This document shows, piece after piece, positions 35,470-46,499 of a stretch of 64,000 bases of DNA. Origin of the DNA: Ailurus styani (lineage: Eukaryota; Chordata; Mammalia; Carnivora; Ailuridae); contig LNAC01000031.1 in NCBI GenBank assembly GCA_002007465.1, forward strand, positions 191,750 to 255,749, read 5' to 3'. Both the position numbers and the translations under genes were made by a program. The notes below the pieces were generated by a model. The model was not told where the DNA came from. It did no database searches and saw only the letters and a program-made list of their open reading frames with translations. The stretch's first letter is position 1. Every line of letters starts with the position of its first letter.

Positions 35470-35693
35470 CAACAACAAATTCTTAAAACAGGATTTGGCA
35501 CCTACAAATGAGTTACTACAATGACCAAAAAATATTAGCTTTGCAACTTAGTGAGAGGTAACAAAGAAACTGTTATTAAGAAACTGCAAAATGGTTACTC
35601 ATATTTGGTGACTCTTTGATGATGGATACATTTCACAGTGGTGAAATATTTGGTGTAAATATTACCTGTAACAACTTGAAAGGATTAAAAATG

Positions 35694-35911
35694 TGGCCAT
35701 TAAAAATGAGCCACCCAGGAGGTTCAAGAGTTAAGGTCTGCTTTCAGCTCAGGTCATGATCCCAGGGTCTTGGGATCCAGCCCCACATCAGGCTCCCTGC
35801 TCAGTGGGAAGCCTGCTTGTCCCTCTCCCACTCCCCCTGCTTATGTCCCCTGCTTATGTTCCCTCTCTCATTGTATCTCTCTGTCAAATAAATAAATAAG
35901 ATATTAAAAAA
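35694..35911 (+). mobile_element. CAN-SINE with rearranged 5' end
   Basis: Body is normal (ctttcagctcaggtcatgat ... ctctgtcaaataaataaata). Perfect 16-bp TSD GAAAGGATTAAAAATG at 35678-35693 and 35912-35927. The first part is abnormal: in place of cctgggtggctca the plus strand carries tgagccacccagg, its exact inverse, followed by aggttcaagagttaag. It is a 5'-inverted copy. Confidence 0.92.
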
Positions 35912-36223
35912 GAAAGGATTAAAAATGCATTCAGTAAAATTGTGTCAATGGACAAATACCTTTTGAGGCAAACTATTGGGTGGGAGATGACTTTTATTGT
36001 CTGATTGTGTGGTGTATTACAAGAAAAAATGAACTCTGTTTGTAAATGTGATTAATATAAAATAGGAAGTTTATTCACTCTTGAAATTTCAGCATTAAAA
36101 AATGAAAATGCTTCTCACCAATCAAACTTGTCATGAAGACAACTTTGGGACAAAGATGAAATGTACTACCATAAAGAGGAAGCCGCAGGGCAATAGTCAA
36201 GTTAAGTGAATGTTTTAACCTTA

Positions 36224-36428
36224 CTTTTTTTTAAAGATTTATTTATTTATTTATTGAACAGAGAGAAAGAGAGAAAGATCACAAGAAGGCAGAGAGGCAG
36301 GCAGAGGGAGAGGGAGAAGCAGGCTCCCCGCTGAGCAGAGAGCCCAATGTGGGACTCGATCCCAGGACCCTGAGATCATGACCTGAGCCAAATAAAGAGG
36401 CTTAACCCACTGAGCCAACCAGGCTCCC
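36224..36428 (-). mobile_element. CAN-SINE, full length
   Basis: ttaaagatttatttatttat, GA-rich, gaagcaggctccccgctgag, ending gagccaaccaggctccc. Perfect 13-bp TSD TGTTTTAACCTTA at 36211-36223 and 36429-36441. Confidence 0.95.
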
Positions 36429-36441
36429 TGTTTTAACCTTA

Positions 36442-37317
36442 TTGTTAAAACCTTTGAAAAAATTATTTTGCCACTTTGTTGATTCTTTAAGCTTTTCAGA
36501 GACTACAAATAAAACTAAGAGTCTGTCTACCTCTAATTACACACAGAAAGTGGGAGGGGGAAAAGAGGGAGAGATAGTAGAAAAAAAATTGTGTGCATGG
36601 CTTTTGACACAGAATTAACTACAATTAAATATATTGAAATAACACAGTGAGAAAACTGAATTGACAAAAGTGTTGCAGCTTAGATTAAAAACATCTATAG
36701 TTATACAGCAAACAAACAAAAACAAAGATGAGAGAGGTGTAAAAAAAACAAACCAAGCAAAACAAAATCTTCTAAGTCCCTGCGGAAGGTAGCAGGTTAA
36801 AAAAGTTGTCGAGCCCTCCAAATGGGCGATTTCTCCAATATCACCCACAAGTGTGGTCTAGGAGGAAAATATAAAAGAAAGTACCTCCTGGAGGCCAGAA
36901 GAAAGAGCTGAGAAAAATAATACACTTGGGAGCTATTTCCATGGAATGGAACTCAGGTTCATCCTTGGCATTACAGATTCTGTCTATATTGTTAAATGGG
37001 ATTTTGGAATTTCTAAGAAGCCATGGTTTCTGTGTACCTCTATTTTTTCACATTTTAATTGAGAGTGTTGATTGTGTTTATCTGATTGTGTTCATCTGTT
37101 GCCAATTTCAATTGGAAGTGTGGGGCCCCATAACATCTTTTTGGTTCAAAAGTCTCTAGACCAAGAACACCTCACAACACACTTGCCATAGGTTACCATT
37201 TCTGTATGCCGAGGCTGAGAAATGATTGGATGAGATTTTAGTGGTAACTTAGTGAAGCAGTATTTGGTATGAGGGAGAAAGATGTATTTGTGAACAAAAA
37301 ATGTAAGGGGAAAATGA
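36442..37317. other. Unassigned sequence
   Basis: Contains two short frames (minus 36615-36848, plus 36926-37159) with no recognised domain. Nothing else supported. Confidence 0.45.
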
Positions 37318-37447
37318 AATTTTTTGAGCTAATGTAAATGCTCCATATTCTGATTGAGGTGGTAGTTATAAGGTATATATATTTGTCAAAACTCATCAGC
37401 TTGTACTCTTAAAATATTTAATATAAATTACATTTTAATAAAGCCAT
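37318..37447 (+). mobile_element. Old L1 3' UTR fragment
   Basis: ctccatattctgattgaggt, ggtagttataaggtatatat, atttgtcaaaactcatcagc, ttgtactcttaaaatattta, aattacattttaataaagcc: the standard L1M 3' end. Confidence 0.85.
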
Positions 37448-37605
37448 TTTAAATGCATATTAAATATAAAAAAATATTTGGTAACTGGAAGAAAAAATAG
37501 AGAATATCTAGACAAATATACACACAGGAAGAGAGGAAACTAGAGAAAAAGGCTTAATAAGAAAGAGGTCTGTGGGACAGACTGTGAAGATTTAACATAT
37601 ATATG

Positions 37606-38017
37606 TGCTAGGTACTGAATTTTGTCCCTGGGCTCTGAATTCAAATGTTAAAGCCCTAACTTCCAGTATCTTAGAAGGTGACTGTATTTAGAGATAGGGC
37701 CTTTAAACAGGCAATTACATGAAAATGAAGCCATCAGGATGGGCTCTAATCCAATCTGACTTCTGACTGGTGTCTCTCTAAAAAGAGGACATTAGAACAT
37801 ACGGGAAGAGACAGCAGGGATGTGTGTGCCCACAGGAAAGGATGTGTGAGGACAGAGCAAAAGGCAACCATTAGCAAGCCAAGGAGAGAAGCATCAGGAG
37901 AAACCAAATTGACCTTGATATCAGATTATTAGCATCCAGAGAGAAAATAAATTTTTGTTGCGTAAGCCACCCCATCTGTAGCATTTTATTACAGTAGTCC
38001 TAGCAAACTAATACAAT
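37606..38017 (+). mobile_element. MaLR-type (MLT1-like) LTR, nearly full length
   Basis: tactgaattttgtccctggg, gttaaagccctaacttccag, ggtgactgtatttagagata, gggctctaatccaatctgac, agccaaggagagaagcatca, gagaaaataaatttttgttg (polyadenylation region) and tcctagcaaactaatacaat match this LTR class from 5' to 3'. Confidence 0.82.
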
Positions 38018-38149
38018 GTATGATTTAGAATTTAAGGGGAAAGAGAAAAGAAAAATAAGCAATCAGAAAAATAAAACTGACAAACATCTGGCAAAACCAA
38101 AAGAAGAAAACACAAATTATCAATATGAGGACCAAATAAAGTACATCAC

Positions 38150-39989
38150 TACAGATACTCTAGCAAATATATTTTTTAAAAAGGACTTTAATTAAGGACT
38201 ACTTACTTCCATAATTTTGACAATGTGGACAAAAAGCAAATCTGGGAAAACTGTAATATAATAATCTGATCTAGAAGAATTATTTTAATCTCTAAAACTC
38301 AAATCCGTTTATTAAAATATTCCGACAGAAAAAAATTTCAGGCCCTGAGGGTTTTACCCATGATTCTTTCAAATGTTTAAACATAATCAAGGTCACGAAA
38401 AACTCTTACAGGAATTTAAATAGAAGGATTATTTCCCAAATAATTTTATGAATCCAGCATAACCTTCAGATTTAAATAAGATGAAGATATAGCAAAGCAG
38501 ACACTCAGCAACATACATATAAATATCAAATGGAAATATTATCAAATCAATCCCAGTGATAAATAAAAAATTATATTACACCAAGACTAAATTGGACTTA
38601 TCCTAAAAATGACACGTTTATTAAATATAAAAAACTCAAACAATATAACTCAACAAATTAATGCAAGAAAAGAAAAATATATATAATCAAATTGATAAAT
38701 TAAAAAGTAGTATTTAAAATTTCAAATAGATTTATGGTAAAAAATTTACAAACCAGTAATATAAGGAAATTTCCTTAATTGGACAACAGAAAGCCTCAAA
38801 CTACTTTTTTTAATGGTAAAATCATGAAGATTGAGATTGAAAACAACAAATATCTTTCTATTTTGCAATAAACTGGAGATCCTGGTGAGAGAGCTCCTGG
38901 TTAGGAGAGAAAATAAGGCAAACAAAAGAATAAAGGCATTGTGATTAGAAAGGAGGAAAGAGCTCTTACTTTCTGAAGAGATTTGAATGTGGTAAATACA
39001 AAAGTATCCATACAGTAGTAAAAAATTAAGAATTAATTTAGCAGGTTCATGAATCAATCCTTAATTTACTTCCATATTTCTATAAGAAAAATAAAATTAA
39101 AATAAAATTCCATACGCAGCAATAATCAGAAAACACTGTATTCCTCTGAAAAAGTTTAGCAAAAATGTGTACAATATTTATATTTAAAAATTACAAAATA
39201 TTATTGAGAAAACATAGGGAAGAACTAAATAAATGGAGGAATACACCAAATTTATAAGTTGAAAGATTTAGTATTATGGTGATATTAACTGTCTCCACAC
39301 TGATCTTCGGATCCAATGCAATTTTTTTTTTCCAAAGATTTTGTTAATTTATTTGACAGAGAGAGAGAGAGAGCACAAGTAGGCTGAGAGGCAGGCAGAG
39401 AGGAGGAAGCAGGCTCCCCACTGAGCAGGGAGCCCGATGCGGGCCTCAATCCCAGGACCCGGAGATCATGACCTGAGCTGAAAGCAGAGGCTTTAACCCA
39501 CAGAGCCGCCCAGGTGCCCGATCCAATGCAATTCTAATCTAGATCTCAGCATATGTTTTCATGGAAATTGACAACTTAAAGTGTAAATGGAAACATGAAA
39601 GACAAAAAATCGTCGAGGCAGTCTTGAGGAAGGATGACAAAGTTGGAGTACTTACACTATGAAATACCCAAACCTGCAATAAAGACAACTATACTATACA
39701 GAGATACCATGTTGTACAACCAGAAATTTCATTCCTTGGTGTATGTTCAAGAAAAAAAGCACTTATTATCAAAAAAACATCATATATCAAATTACTAGTG
39801 GCAGCACTATTAATAAGTGCAAAAGTATACATTATCCAATATCTATCAACAATAGAAAGAAAAACACCTTTGGTGTATTCACAGAATGGAATCTTACGCA
39901 GCAGTGGAAAGGAATAAATTACAACTACATAAAACAACATGGATGCATCTCACAAATGTAATGCTGAGTCTAAGAAACAAAACAAAAAA
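38150..39989 (+). mobile_element. Decayed L1 ORF2, with a nested SINE
   Basis: L1 ORF2 text in diverged form: ggccctgagggttttaccca, tttatgaatccagcataacc, ggatccaatgcaattctaat, ccagaaatttcattccttgg, atctatcaacaatagaaaga, gaatcttacgcagcagtgga, caacatggatgcatctcaca. Many stops and deletions; short frames at 39689-40086 and the minus-strand frame at 38746-39057 are remnants or shadows. No intact endonuclease or reverse transcriptase frame remains. Confidence 0.8.
39324..39519 (-). mobile_element. CAN-SINE inside L1 relic
   Basis: ccaaagattttgttaattta, GA-rich, tgagctgaaagcagaggctt, ending gagccgcccaggtgccc. Perfect 14-bp TSD GATCCAATGCAATT at 39310-39323 and 39520-39533, made from the host L1 text. 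Confidence 0.96.
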
Positions 39990-40096
39990 GATAGACACTG
40001 TTAACAGAGTGAAAAGACAAGCTCCAGAATGGGAGAAAGTATTTGAAAAACATGTATCTGATAAAGGACTTATAGCAAAAATATAAAAAGTAGCAT
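39990..40096 (+). repeat. 107-bp L1 block, daughter copy
   Basis: Identical to 42560-42666 except one base (gaaaagaCaagc here, gaaaagaTaagc there). Its left neighbour is from a later part of L1 and its right neighbour is not L1, so the block is out of place here. It is not a consensus-level match: both copies share all the same old mutations. Confidence 0.97.
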
Positions 40097-41349
40097 GTTG
40101 ATGATTCTACTTTGGTATATTTCATAGTCCCATTACGGTGTTAGAAATTAGGATAGTCATTTCTTGGGGTATAATTATGTTTAGAAGAGGATATAACAGG
40201 TGATTGAAGTAGCCCATGTTCTTGTTTTTAATCTCATGGAGGCTACATAGCTCTTTTTTTCTCTTTAAAAGTTTGCCAGTTTGTGTATTTATGCAATGTG
40301 TACTTTCCAGTGTGTAAAGAAAAATATAAAATAGCACATTTGGAAAAAGATATAGGCAGAGATTTTTTGGGTGACATTAATAGAAATTTCCACATTACCA
40401 TAGAGAAGATCCCAAAATACTTGCTTCTAAGGTATCTAGAGCTTTAGTTTAAATGAGACATCATCCATGCATTCAGTTCATAGATACATAGAAGCTGACT
40501 TTTTGTCAGTGTGTTCTATAAATGTTCAATGAATAGTCACCACATGTATGCAATTTAAGTGGATGATTTTATCATTTGTAGCCTAATAGGCTTAAAGTTT
40601 CTATTAATAATCTAAGAAATTTAAGATCAAAATTGAATAAATAAAAAGTTACCAGAGAATTAAATTCCTCATTTTAATAAGTCTTGCCTTGAAAAGGAAT
40701 ATTGCCAAATTCATAAATAGTTGCATAATTTTATTACATATGATAACTACATGCCAAAATCCCTGTTAATAATTTATAAGATCACTGTAAATTAATATTC
40801 AGTAAGTTTTTACATAGTGGGATTATTGAAAGATTTTAATTGCTTGGGTTGGCAGAGGGTGGGAAGGTTATATATAGTTCTTCAAAAAGCATAGAAACAT
40901 ATGAGGACTCTCAAAGACCCCTGTCAACTCTATGAATCTGTAATGTGATGCTTTGTTTTCGAAAATTCTGGTGACAAATTATTCCCAACGAACCACTATG
41001 CATAAATACAAGTGCTGACTGTTAAATAGCAAAACTGATTATGTTTGTCACTTGAATATTCTTCAGAATGTCATTTCTTATTTCTTAAATCACAGCCTAG
41101 CATTCTAACCATATCACCACATATTTGGTACTATATTAACAAATTTTATTTGTTAAATACAGTTATTTAATTGTCTACATATATTTTTTTCTTTATCTAC
41201 ATGTATGTCTGTGTCAGAGTAAGATAATCTGTGAGTCATGAATGAATGATAGGATATCTGATTGTATATGATGTTTTAGTGAGAAATATGTAGTCTGAAA
41301 TTTTTTCTATCAGCCACCAAACATAAATGGACATAGAACAGAAAAAGAA
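40097..41349. other. Unassigned A+T-rich sequence
   Basis: No gene; the 71-codon minus-strand frame at 40122-40337 is not supported. No repeat family recognised. Confidence 0.5.
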
Positions 41350-41770
41350 TTAAAAATAGTGTTTTGGTAATCTTGTGCTGTGTAACAAACTATCCAAAAG
41401 CTCAATGGCTCAAAACAACCATTTTATTTTTTTTGTTCACAATTATGCCAATGTATTGGGGTTCCATGGAAATACCTTGTCTTTGCTCCACTTGGCACTA
41501 ACAGGGGCGGCTCAAATGGAGTTAGAAGATCCACTCCCAAAATGAGTTCACTTATATACTTGGCAAGTTGGTTCTGGGTGATGGGTGAGATCTCACTCAG
41601 GACTTGACCTGCTTCAATTCTTTTGCAGAAGGCCTGTAAGTGTGTTTAAGTGAGCTTTTCACAGCATAGTGTTCCGATATGTATACTCATTACGTATTGA
41701 CTGGTTTCCAACTGTAAACAAAAGCAGAAGCTGCCAGACCTCTTTTTTAAGACTTAGTTCAGAAACTAGT
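41350..41770. mobile_element. Ancient interspersed repeat (LTR class likely)
   Basis: tgctgtgtaacaaactatcc, aatggctcaaaacaaccatt and ttgttcacaattatgcc resemble a widespread ancient mammalian repeat that starts gctgcataacaaa(c/t)ta and continues gtggcttaaaacaac. I recall it as LTR-derived (MLT-type) but cannot name the family firmly. Confidence 0.5.
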
Positions 41771-42239
41771 AAATGAAGCTTAAACATAAAGTCACAGGGC
41801 CATTCCATATTCAGAGGGACAGTTTACACCATTATGTAAAGAGCAGGAAGCATGTCTCCTTAGAGGTCGACAAAGCAACAGTTTATTGTAGACTGGGATA
41901 CAGACCCTAATGATTCACCTTCTTTCTAATATCCCTGAAATACCATCCCATTTTGGCGACAGCTCAAGCTTAAAGCCTGTGATCTCATCGTCTAAATCAG
42001 GTCTAGGTATACAAATGAAGCTCCTCAGATAGAGATTATCTTGCCCTAAAGGCCAGTAAATTTAAGAGACAAACGCCTTCTAGAAATCCAAAATATAGTG
42101 CTGATACAAAGACAAGAACAACAAAATATGCATTTCAACTAAAAAATGTAGATAAGAAAAGATACATAGCAATTACTGGTCGGTAATGATTCCGAAAAGC
42201 AATCCATCACGTTTTTTTATTCAGGTCCAGTTCTATTGC

Positions 42240-42335
42240 CAAGATATCGTTCTTCAAGGTTCCTAGCTCTAGCCTCTGAAAGAAATGACACATGCTTTCA
42301 TATGAATAGCTTTCTGGGTTTTGCCTATGGAAATT
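42240..42335 (+). other. Assembly duplication, left copy (96 bp)
   Basis: Repeated immediately after the single N at 42336 as 42337-42432, with one mismatch (catatgaat versus catgtgaat). Best read as two overlapping contig ends (possibly two alleles) joined without merging. Confidence 0.85.
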
Positions 42336-42336
42336 N
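42336..42336. other. Single-N assembly join
   Basis: An isolated n exactly between two 96-bp copies of the same text. Confidence 0.98.
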
Positions 42337-42432
42337 CAAGATATCGTTCTTCAAGGTTCCTAGCTCTAGCCTCTGAAAGAAATGACACATGCTTTCATGT
42401 GAATAGCTTTCTGGGTTTTGCCTATGGAAATT
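42337..42432 (+). other. Assembly duplication, right copy (96 bp)
   Basis: Same 96 bp as 42240-42335. It is followed by a longer T run (aaattttttttttttgg), a plausible cause of the unresolved join. Confidence 0.85.
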
Positions 42433-42514
42433 TTTTTTTTTGGCCTATCTAGGTGATTTTAGATTTGGCAGTGCATTTACAAATGCAACATTAAAAGTAT
42501 AATCTATGAGATAA

Positions 42515-42900
42515 AAAATAATGAACTGGATTTTTATTAAAGTTTAAAACTTGTGCTCTGATAGACACTGTTAACAGAGTGAAAAGATAAGCTCCAGAAT
42601 GGGAGAAAGTATTTGAAAAACATGTATCTGATAAAGGACTTATAGCAAAAATATAAAAAGTAGCATTTAAAGCTCAACAATAATAAAACAATCAACCTAT
42701 TTAAAAATGGGTGAAAGATTTAAATGGACTCTTCACCAAACAAGATAAACAGACAGTAAATAATCATATGAGAATATGTTAAACATATTCATTATTAGAA
42801 CATAACAAATTAAAAACTTAGTGAGATACCACTATACTCCTAATTGAATGGCTAGAAGTAAAGAAACTGGTCATGCCAATTTCTGGTGAGGTTATGGAAA
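42515..42900 (+). mobile_element. Decayed L1 ORF2 segment containing the 107-bp parent block
   Basis: Continuous L1 order: aactggatttttattaaagt, gatagacactgttaacagag, gctccagaatgggagaaagt, aagctcaacaataataaaac, aaaaatgggtgaaagattta, gtgagataccactatactcc. Because the 107-bp block (42560-42666) is collinear with L1 on both sides here, this copy is the source of 39990-40096. Confidence 0.85.
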
Positions 42901-43165
42901 AATCTTTCTGGTCACAATAATAAAGGGATATAAAGTGAAAAACTTAAATAAAATAGACCAATTCCTTAAAGAAAATGGACTAATTATCTGACAGAAGATA
43001 AAACACAGCATCTGAAACAAAAATCTCTATCCTTATCTCATACTATATGCAACCATCAACTTCAAACAGAAGTTAGCCTAACGGTATCATCTAAAATAAT
43101 AAAACCCTTGAAGGAAACAAGAAAAAAAATATGTGTAACCTTGGGGAGTGTAAACATTTCTTAAG
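42901..43165 (+). mobile_element. Second L1 ORF2 segment, out of consensus order
   Basis: ctatccttatctcatactat, aacccttgaaggaaacaaga, gtgtaaccttggggagtgta and aacatttcttaagagaac correspond to an L1 region that normally lies upstream of the 42515-42900 segment. So this is a separate insertion or a rearranged piece. Confidence 0.7.
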
Positions 43166-44806
43166 AGAACTCCATCAACACAGAACACAAACCCTTTATG
43201 TTCCAGATATGTGGTTGACCAGTTCAAAGCAGTGTATATGTGACTATTTTTCTCACTCTTACTGAACAATTTTAGGATACCCTTCTGTGTTCAGGAATGT
43301 CAGTGTCATGATTTGTTATGGATCTATTTTCACACATTATGATGGGTTGAATGGATCTTTCCAATCTAGAAATGTATGTCCTTCAAATATGGAAAATTTT
43401 CTTGATTTTTTTCTTTGATTAATTCTTTCCCTCCATTGTACCTGTTTTTCTAGAATTGCCTCTACTAGGGTACTGGACTTTGTGACTAATTCTCTTTTGC
43501 TACTCTTTCCTCTATTGTGTTCCTTTTCTTCCTTTCCTATTTTCTAAGAGCTTTTCTCCAACCTTTCTTTTGAGTTACTTTTTTATATTAATTTACAAAA
43601 TATATTTCATGTTCTCAGATTGTCATTTTCCCCTCATTATAGCTAGTCTTGTTTAATGGATGCAACATTTTTAACATCTTCCTGAGAAAATAGCTAATTA
43701 TTTCTCTTTTTTTCCCCCTTCTCCCTATATAGCCTATGACACCGACCCGGTTTTACCTTTTCACTCTTTGTTTTGGTCTCTCTTTGATTGTCAGTGTTAG
43801 AAGTTTTCCTCAAATATTTGGTGATCCTGGGTTTGTGCTCAGAAGATTATAATAGTCAAGTGTTGTCTTGGATCCTCATGCACAGTGGAGGGGGGCATAA
43901 GAGGTTGTGCAGAGAACCACATGCTCATTTGAGCAGGCTAATTCACGGGCAGTCTTCTAATGTTGGTGCTTTCTTTTAGTGAAGAATCCACACATTTCCT
44001 GCATAGATAATCTGTCAAACTGCCAGGATTCTTTAGCTTTGGTGGAATGGGGGCTTGAGCATTTAACACATACGTTCCTGTAATTTTGTTCTTTTGATAT
44101 GACAAGGCTGCCCTCAAATTTTTATGTTATCTCCTGGAAAGTGACCCTCTGTTTTACCTTCCCTAGTTAGTCACCAGTAATTCTTCTCCAATCCATCTTC
44201 CAGTATTTACTGCTAACAACTCTTCTTTTATTTTTTTTTCCTTCTGGATTTATCCCTTTAATGTGTCCCTTTATTGTTACTTGTATTGATACTGAAAGGA
44301 AGTAGTATAAATATGTGTATTCATGCCATCAATTTCAAGTAGAGACTTGAATTTTCAAGCCAAATACGAAGAAAAACAGAAAGAGAAGAAGAAAATAGAT
44401 GTGAAAAACAAGATAGAGGAATGGAAAAGGATAAAAGTGAATTAAATTTAGCAAGAATAAACTTATTTTTAAATCATATTATAAATATAAACTTACTTCT
44501 AAGCAGAGACACTTATTCCTGCAATTCATCAAGTGCTGAAGATGTTCTAGTGATTTAAGTTAGACAAAATTAGGAGGAAATTACTCAAGATAAGACAAAA
44601 TCTAACAAAAGATAGAAGAGTTTTCACTGTTTACAAACGTCATGAGAATTTCTTTGATTAGACCTATTTCTGAAGGGTGATTACCAAGAAGTGCTGAAAT
44701 CTTTCCTAACTACTAGAAAGATTTGCAAAAGTGTTAATTTGCTTGTTTCTGAGTATGTCTAAAACAAAATCAAAATGAAAATCTGCCCATATGAATCCGT
44801 TTTTTA
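43166..44806. other. Unassigned sequence
   Basis: T- and CT-rich from 43380 to 43780. It may include an old LINE 3' UTR (cctcaaatatttggtgatcc), which I could not place. The 63-codon frame at 43788-43979 is unsupported. Confidence 0.4.
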
Positions 44807-44821
44807 AAAATGCCCAGTAGA

Positions 44822-45009
44822 GGGATGCCTGGGTGGCTGTCAGTTAAGCGTCTGCCTTCAGCTCAGGTCATGATCCCAAGGTTCTGGGATGGAGTCCCTC
44901 ATCCAGCTCCTTGCTCAGCAGAGAGCCTGCTTTTCCCTTTGTCTGCCCCTCCCTCTGCTTATGCTCTCTCTCTCTCTTAGACAAATAAATAAACAAAATC
45001 TTTATTTAA
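44822..45009 (+). mobile_element. CAN-SINE, full length
   Basis: gggatgcctgggtggctgtc (3-base loss in the head), ttaagcgtctgccttcagct, caggtcatgatcccaaggtt, tgcccctccctctgcttatg, AAATAAATAAAC tail. TSD AAAATGCCCAGTAGA (44807-44821) and AAAATGACCAGTAGA (45010-45024). Confidence 0.95.
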
Positions 45010-45040
45010 AAAATGACCAGTAGACCTTTAAAACTGTATA

Positions 45041-45153
45041 AATTGGAATTTTCTAAAACATATTTGCTGATAGGAGTATTTTGATGCTAAATTATATAGT
45101 GAACATAATATATTAATACTAATATTAATTAACAACATGCATGACATACATAA
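45041..45153 (+). other. Assembly duplication, left copy (113 bp)
   Basis: Repeated directly after the N at 45154 as 45155-45266; the only difference is one missing A (gtgaacataa versus gtgacataa). This explains the frame at 45028-45219 whose two halves repeat each other. Confidence 0.88.
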
Positions 45154-45154
45154 N
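45154..45154. other. Single-N assembly join
   Basis: One n between two near-identical ~113-bp blocks, the same pattern as at 42336. Confidence 0.98.
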
Positions 45155-45266
45155 AATTGGAATTTTCTAAAACATATTTGCTGATAGGAGTATTTTGATG
45201 CTAAATTATATAGTGACATAATATATTAATACTAATATTAATTAACAACATGCATGACATACATAA
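45155..45266 (+). other. Assembly duplication, right copy (112 bp)
   Basis: Second copy of 45041-45153, one base shorter. Confidence 0.88.
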
Positions 45267-45639
45267 TGGAACAGCAAGATATAGGGTTCCCAATACTGAA
45301 TTTTGTACATTCAAGAGAAAGACTACCTGGTACATCAATTTTTACTAGCCATATTATTACAGAATAACTAGACAACCAAAGTGAACTGTTTTTTGGAAGA
45401 CTATGCATTAATTAATAAAAATGAATTTTTATAATTTTAGTTCATTTTTATCTATTAATGATATATAGCATTTCAATTTTCACATTTTGAGAATCAAACT
45501 TCATTAAATTATCTTTATTTTCAATATAATTAAATTCTATACTGCATAATAAAATTGCTTTCATTCTTTAATCCATAAAATACTTTTTCCCCCTGAGACC
45601 AGTGAATAAGATCACTTTATAAAAGCAAAGGGAAATACT

Positions 45640-45712
45640 TTTATATATATATAATTATTATATATATAATAATATATATATTATATAATATATATGTTAC
45701 ATATATATATTT
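45640..45712. repeat. (TA)n-rich microsatellite
   Basis: Alternating tatatata and attata blocks over about 73 bp. Able to form cruciforms and prone to length change. Confidence 0.93.
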
Positions 45713-46445
45713 AAATTCACCTAACTTAGTAATTGAATTTAGAAATATCTACCCTCTTATTTCCATTAGGAGAGATATATTTCTATGGCTCAATAAAGAC
45801 ATAAAAATCCTCAGTAGAGTACTGTTCTTAAAAATACACATGGAATGGAGAAGGATTTTTTCCCACTCCCATAGCCATTAAAAATAAATAAATAAAAACA
45901 AAAACAAAACTACCCACATCTCTTAAGATTTATCTTTTACTAATTACTCCAACTTTTCAGCTATTCCATGAATACTCTTCATTAGGAATTATCCTTTTTA
46001 TGCTTCTTGGTATCTCTACATGTGAATTGATGCTTATTTCTCATAAACATTTATTTTAAACAAGCATCTCCGAATCAAGTCAAAAAAGGGGCTAAGTTTA
46101 TATAAGAGCTATAAGAAATGGCACCTCTCAGAAGGGCCTAAAAACTCTGGAAACAAATGTATAAGTCTGATTTAATGAGAATTAAACCAAGAAGTAAGTA
46201 TAATGTGGACTAGAGCATAAGTTACAAGATTATTAGAATATAAGACTTTAACTTTAAACTTGCTGTGATATCATTCACATGTCTAAATAAAGATTAAGTT
46301 ACTGAGAAATTGAAGGGGTTTGGTCAGGTAAAGAAGCATAAAAGGAGGGTGAGTGAGTGCTTCCAACACGGTGCAGAGGAGAGGCTGTGTACGGTCTTTA
46401 CAGCAAATGGGATTTTAACTGAGGACATTTGGTTGTTGTAGCTTG

Positions 46446-46499
46446 CTACATTAAAATTACCCCATTAAATCCCTACATTAAAATTACCCCATTAAATCC
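46446..46499. repeat. Perfect 27-bp tandem duplication
   Basis: The unit starting ctacattaaaattacccc and ending attaaatcc is present twice without a mismatch (46446-46472, 46473-46499). Confidence 0.97.

Noticed and set aside
45028..45219. Frame with an internally repeated ~20-residue segment
   Set aside because: The repeat is the ~113-bp assembly duplication around the N at 45154.
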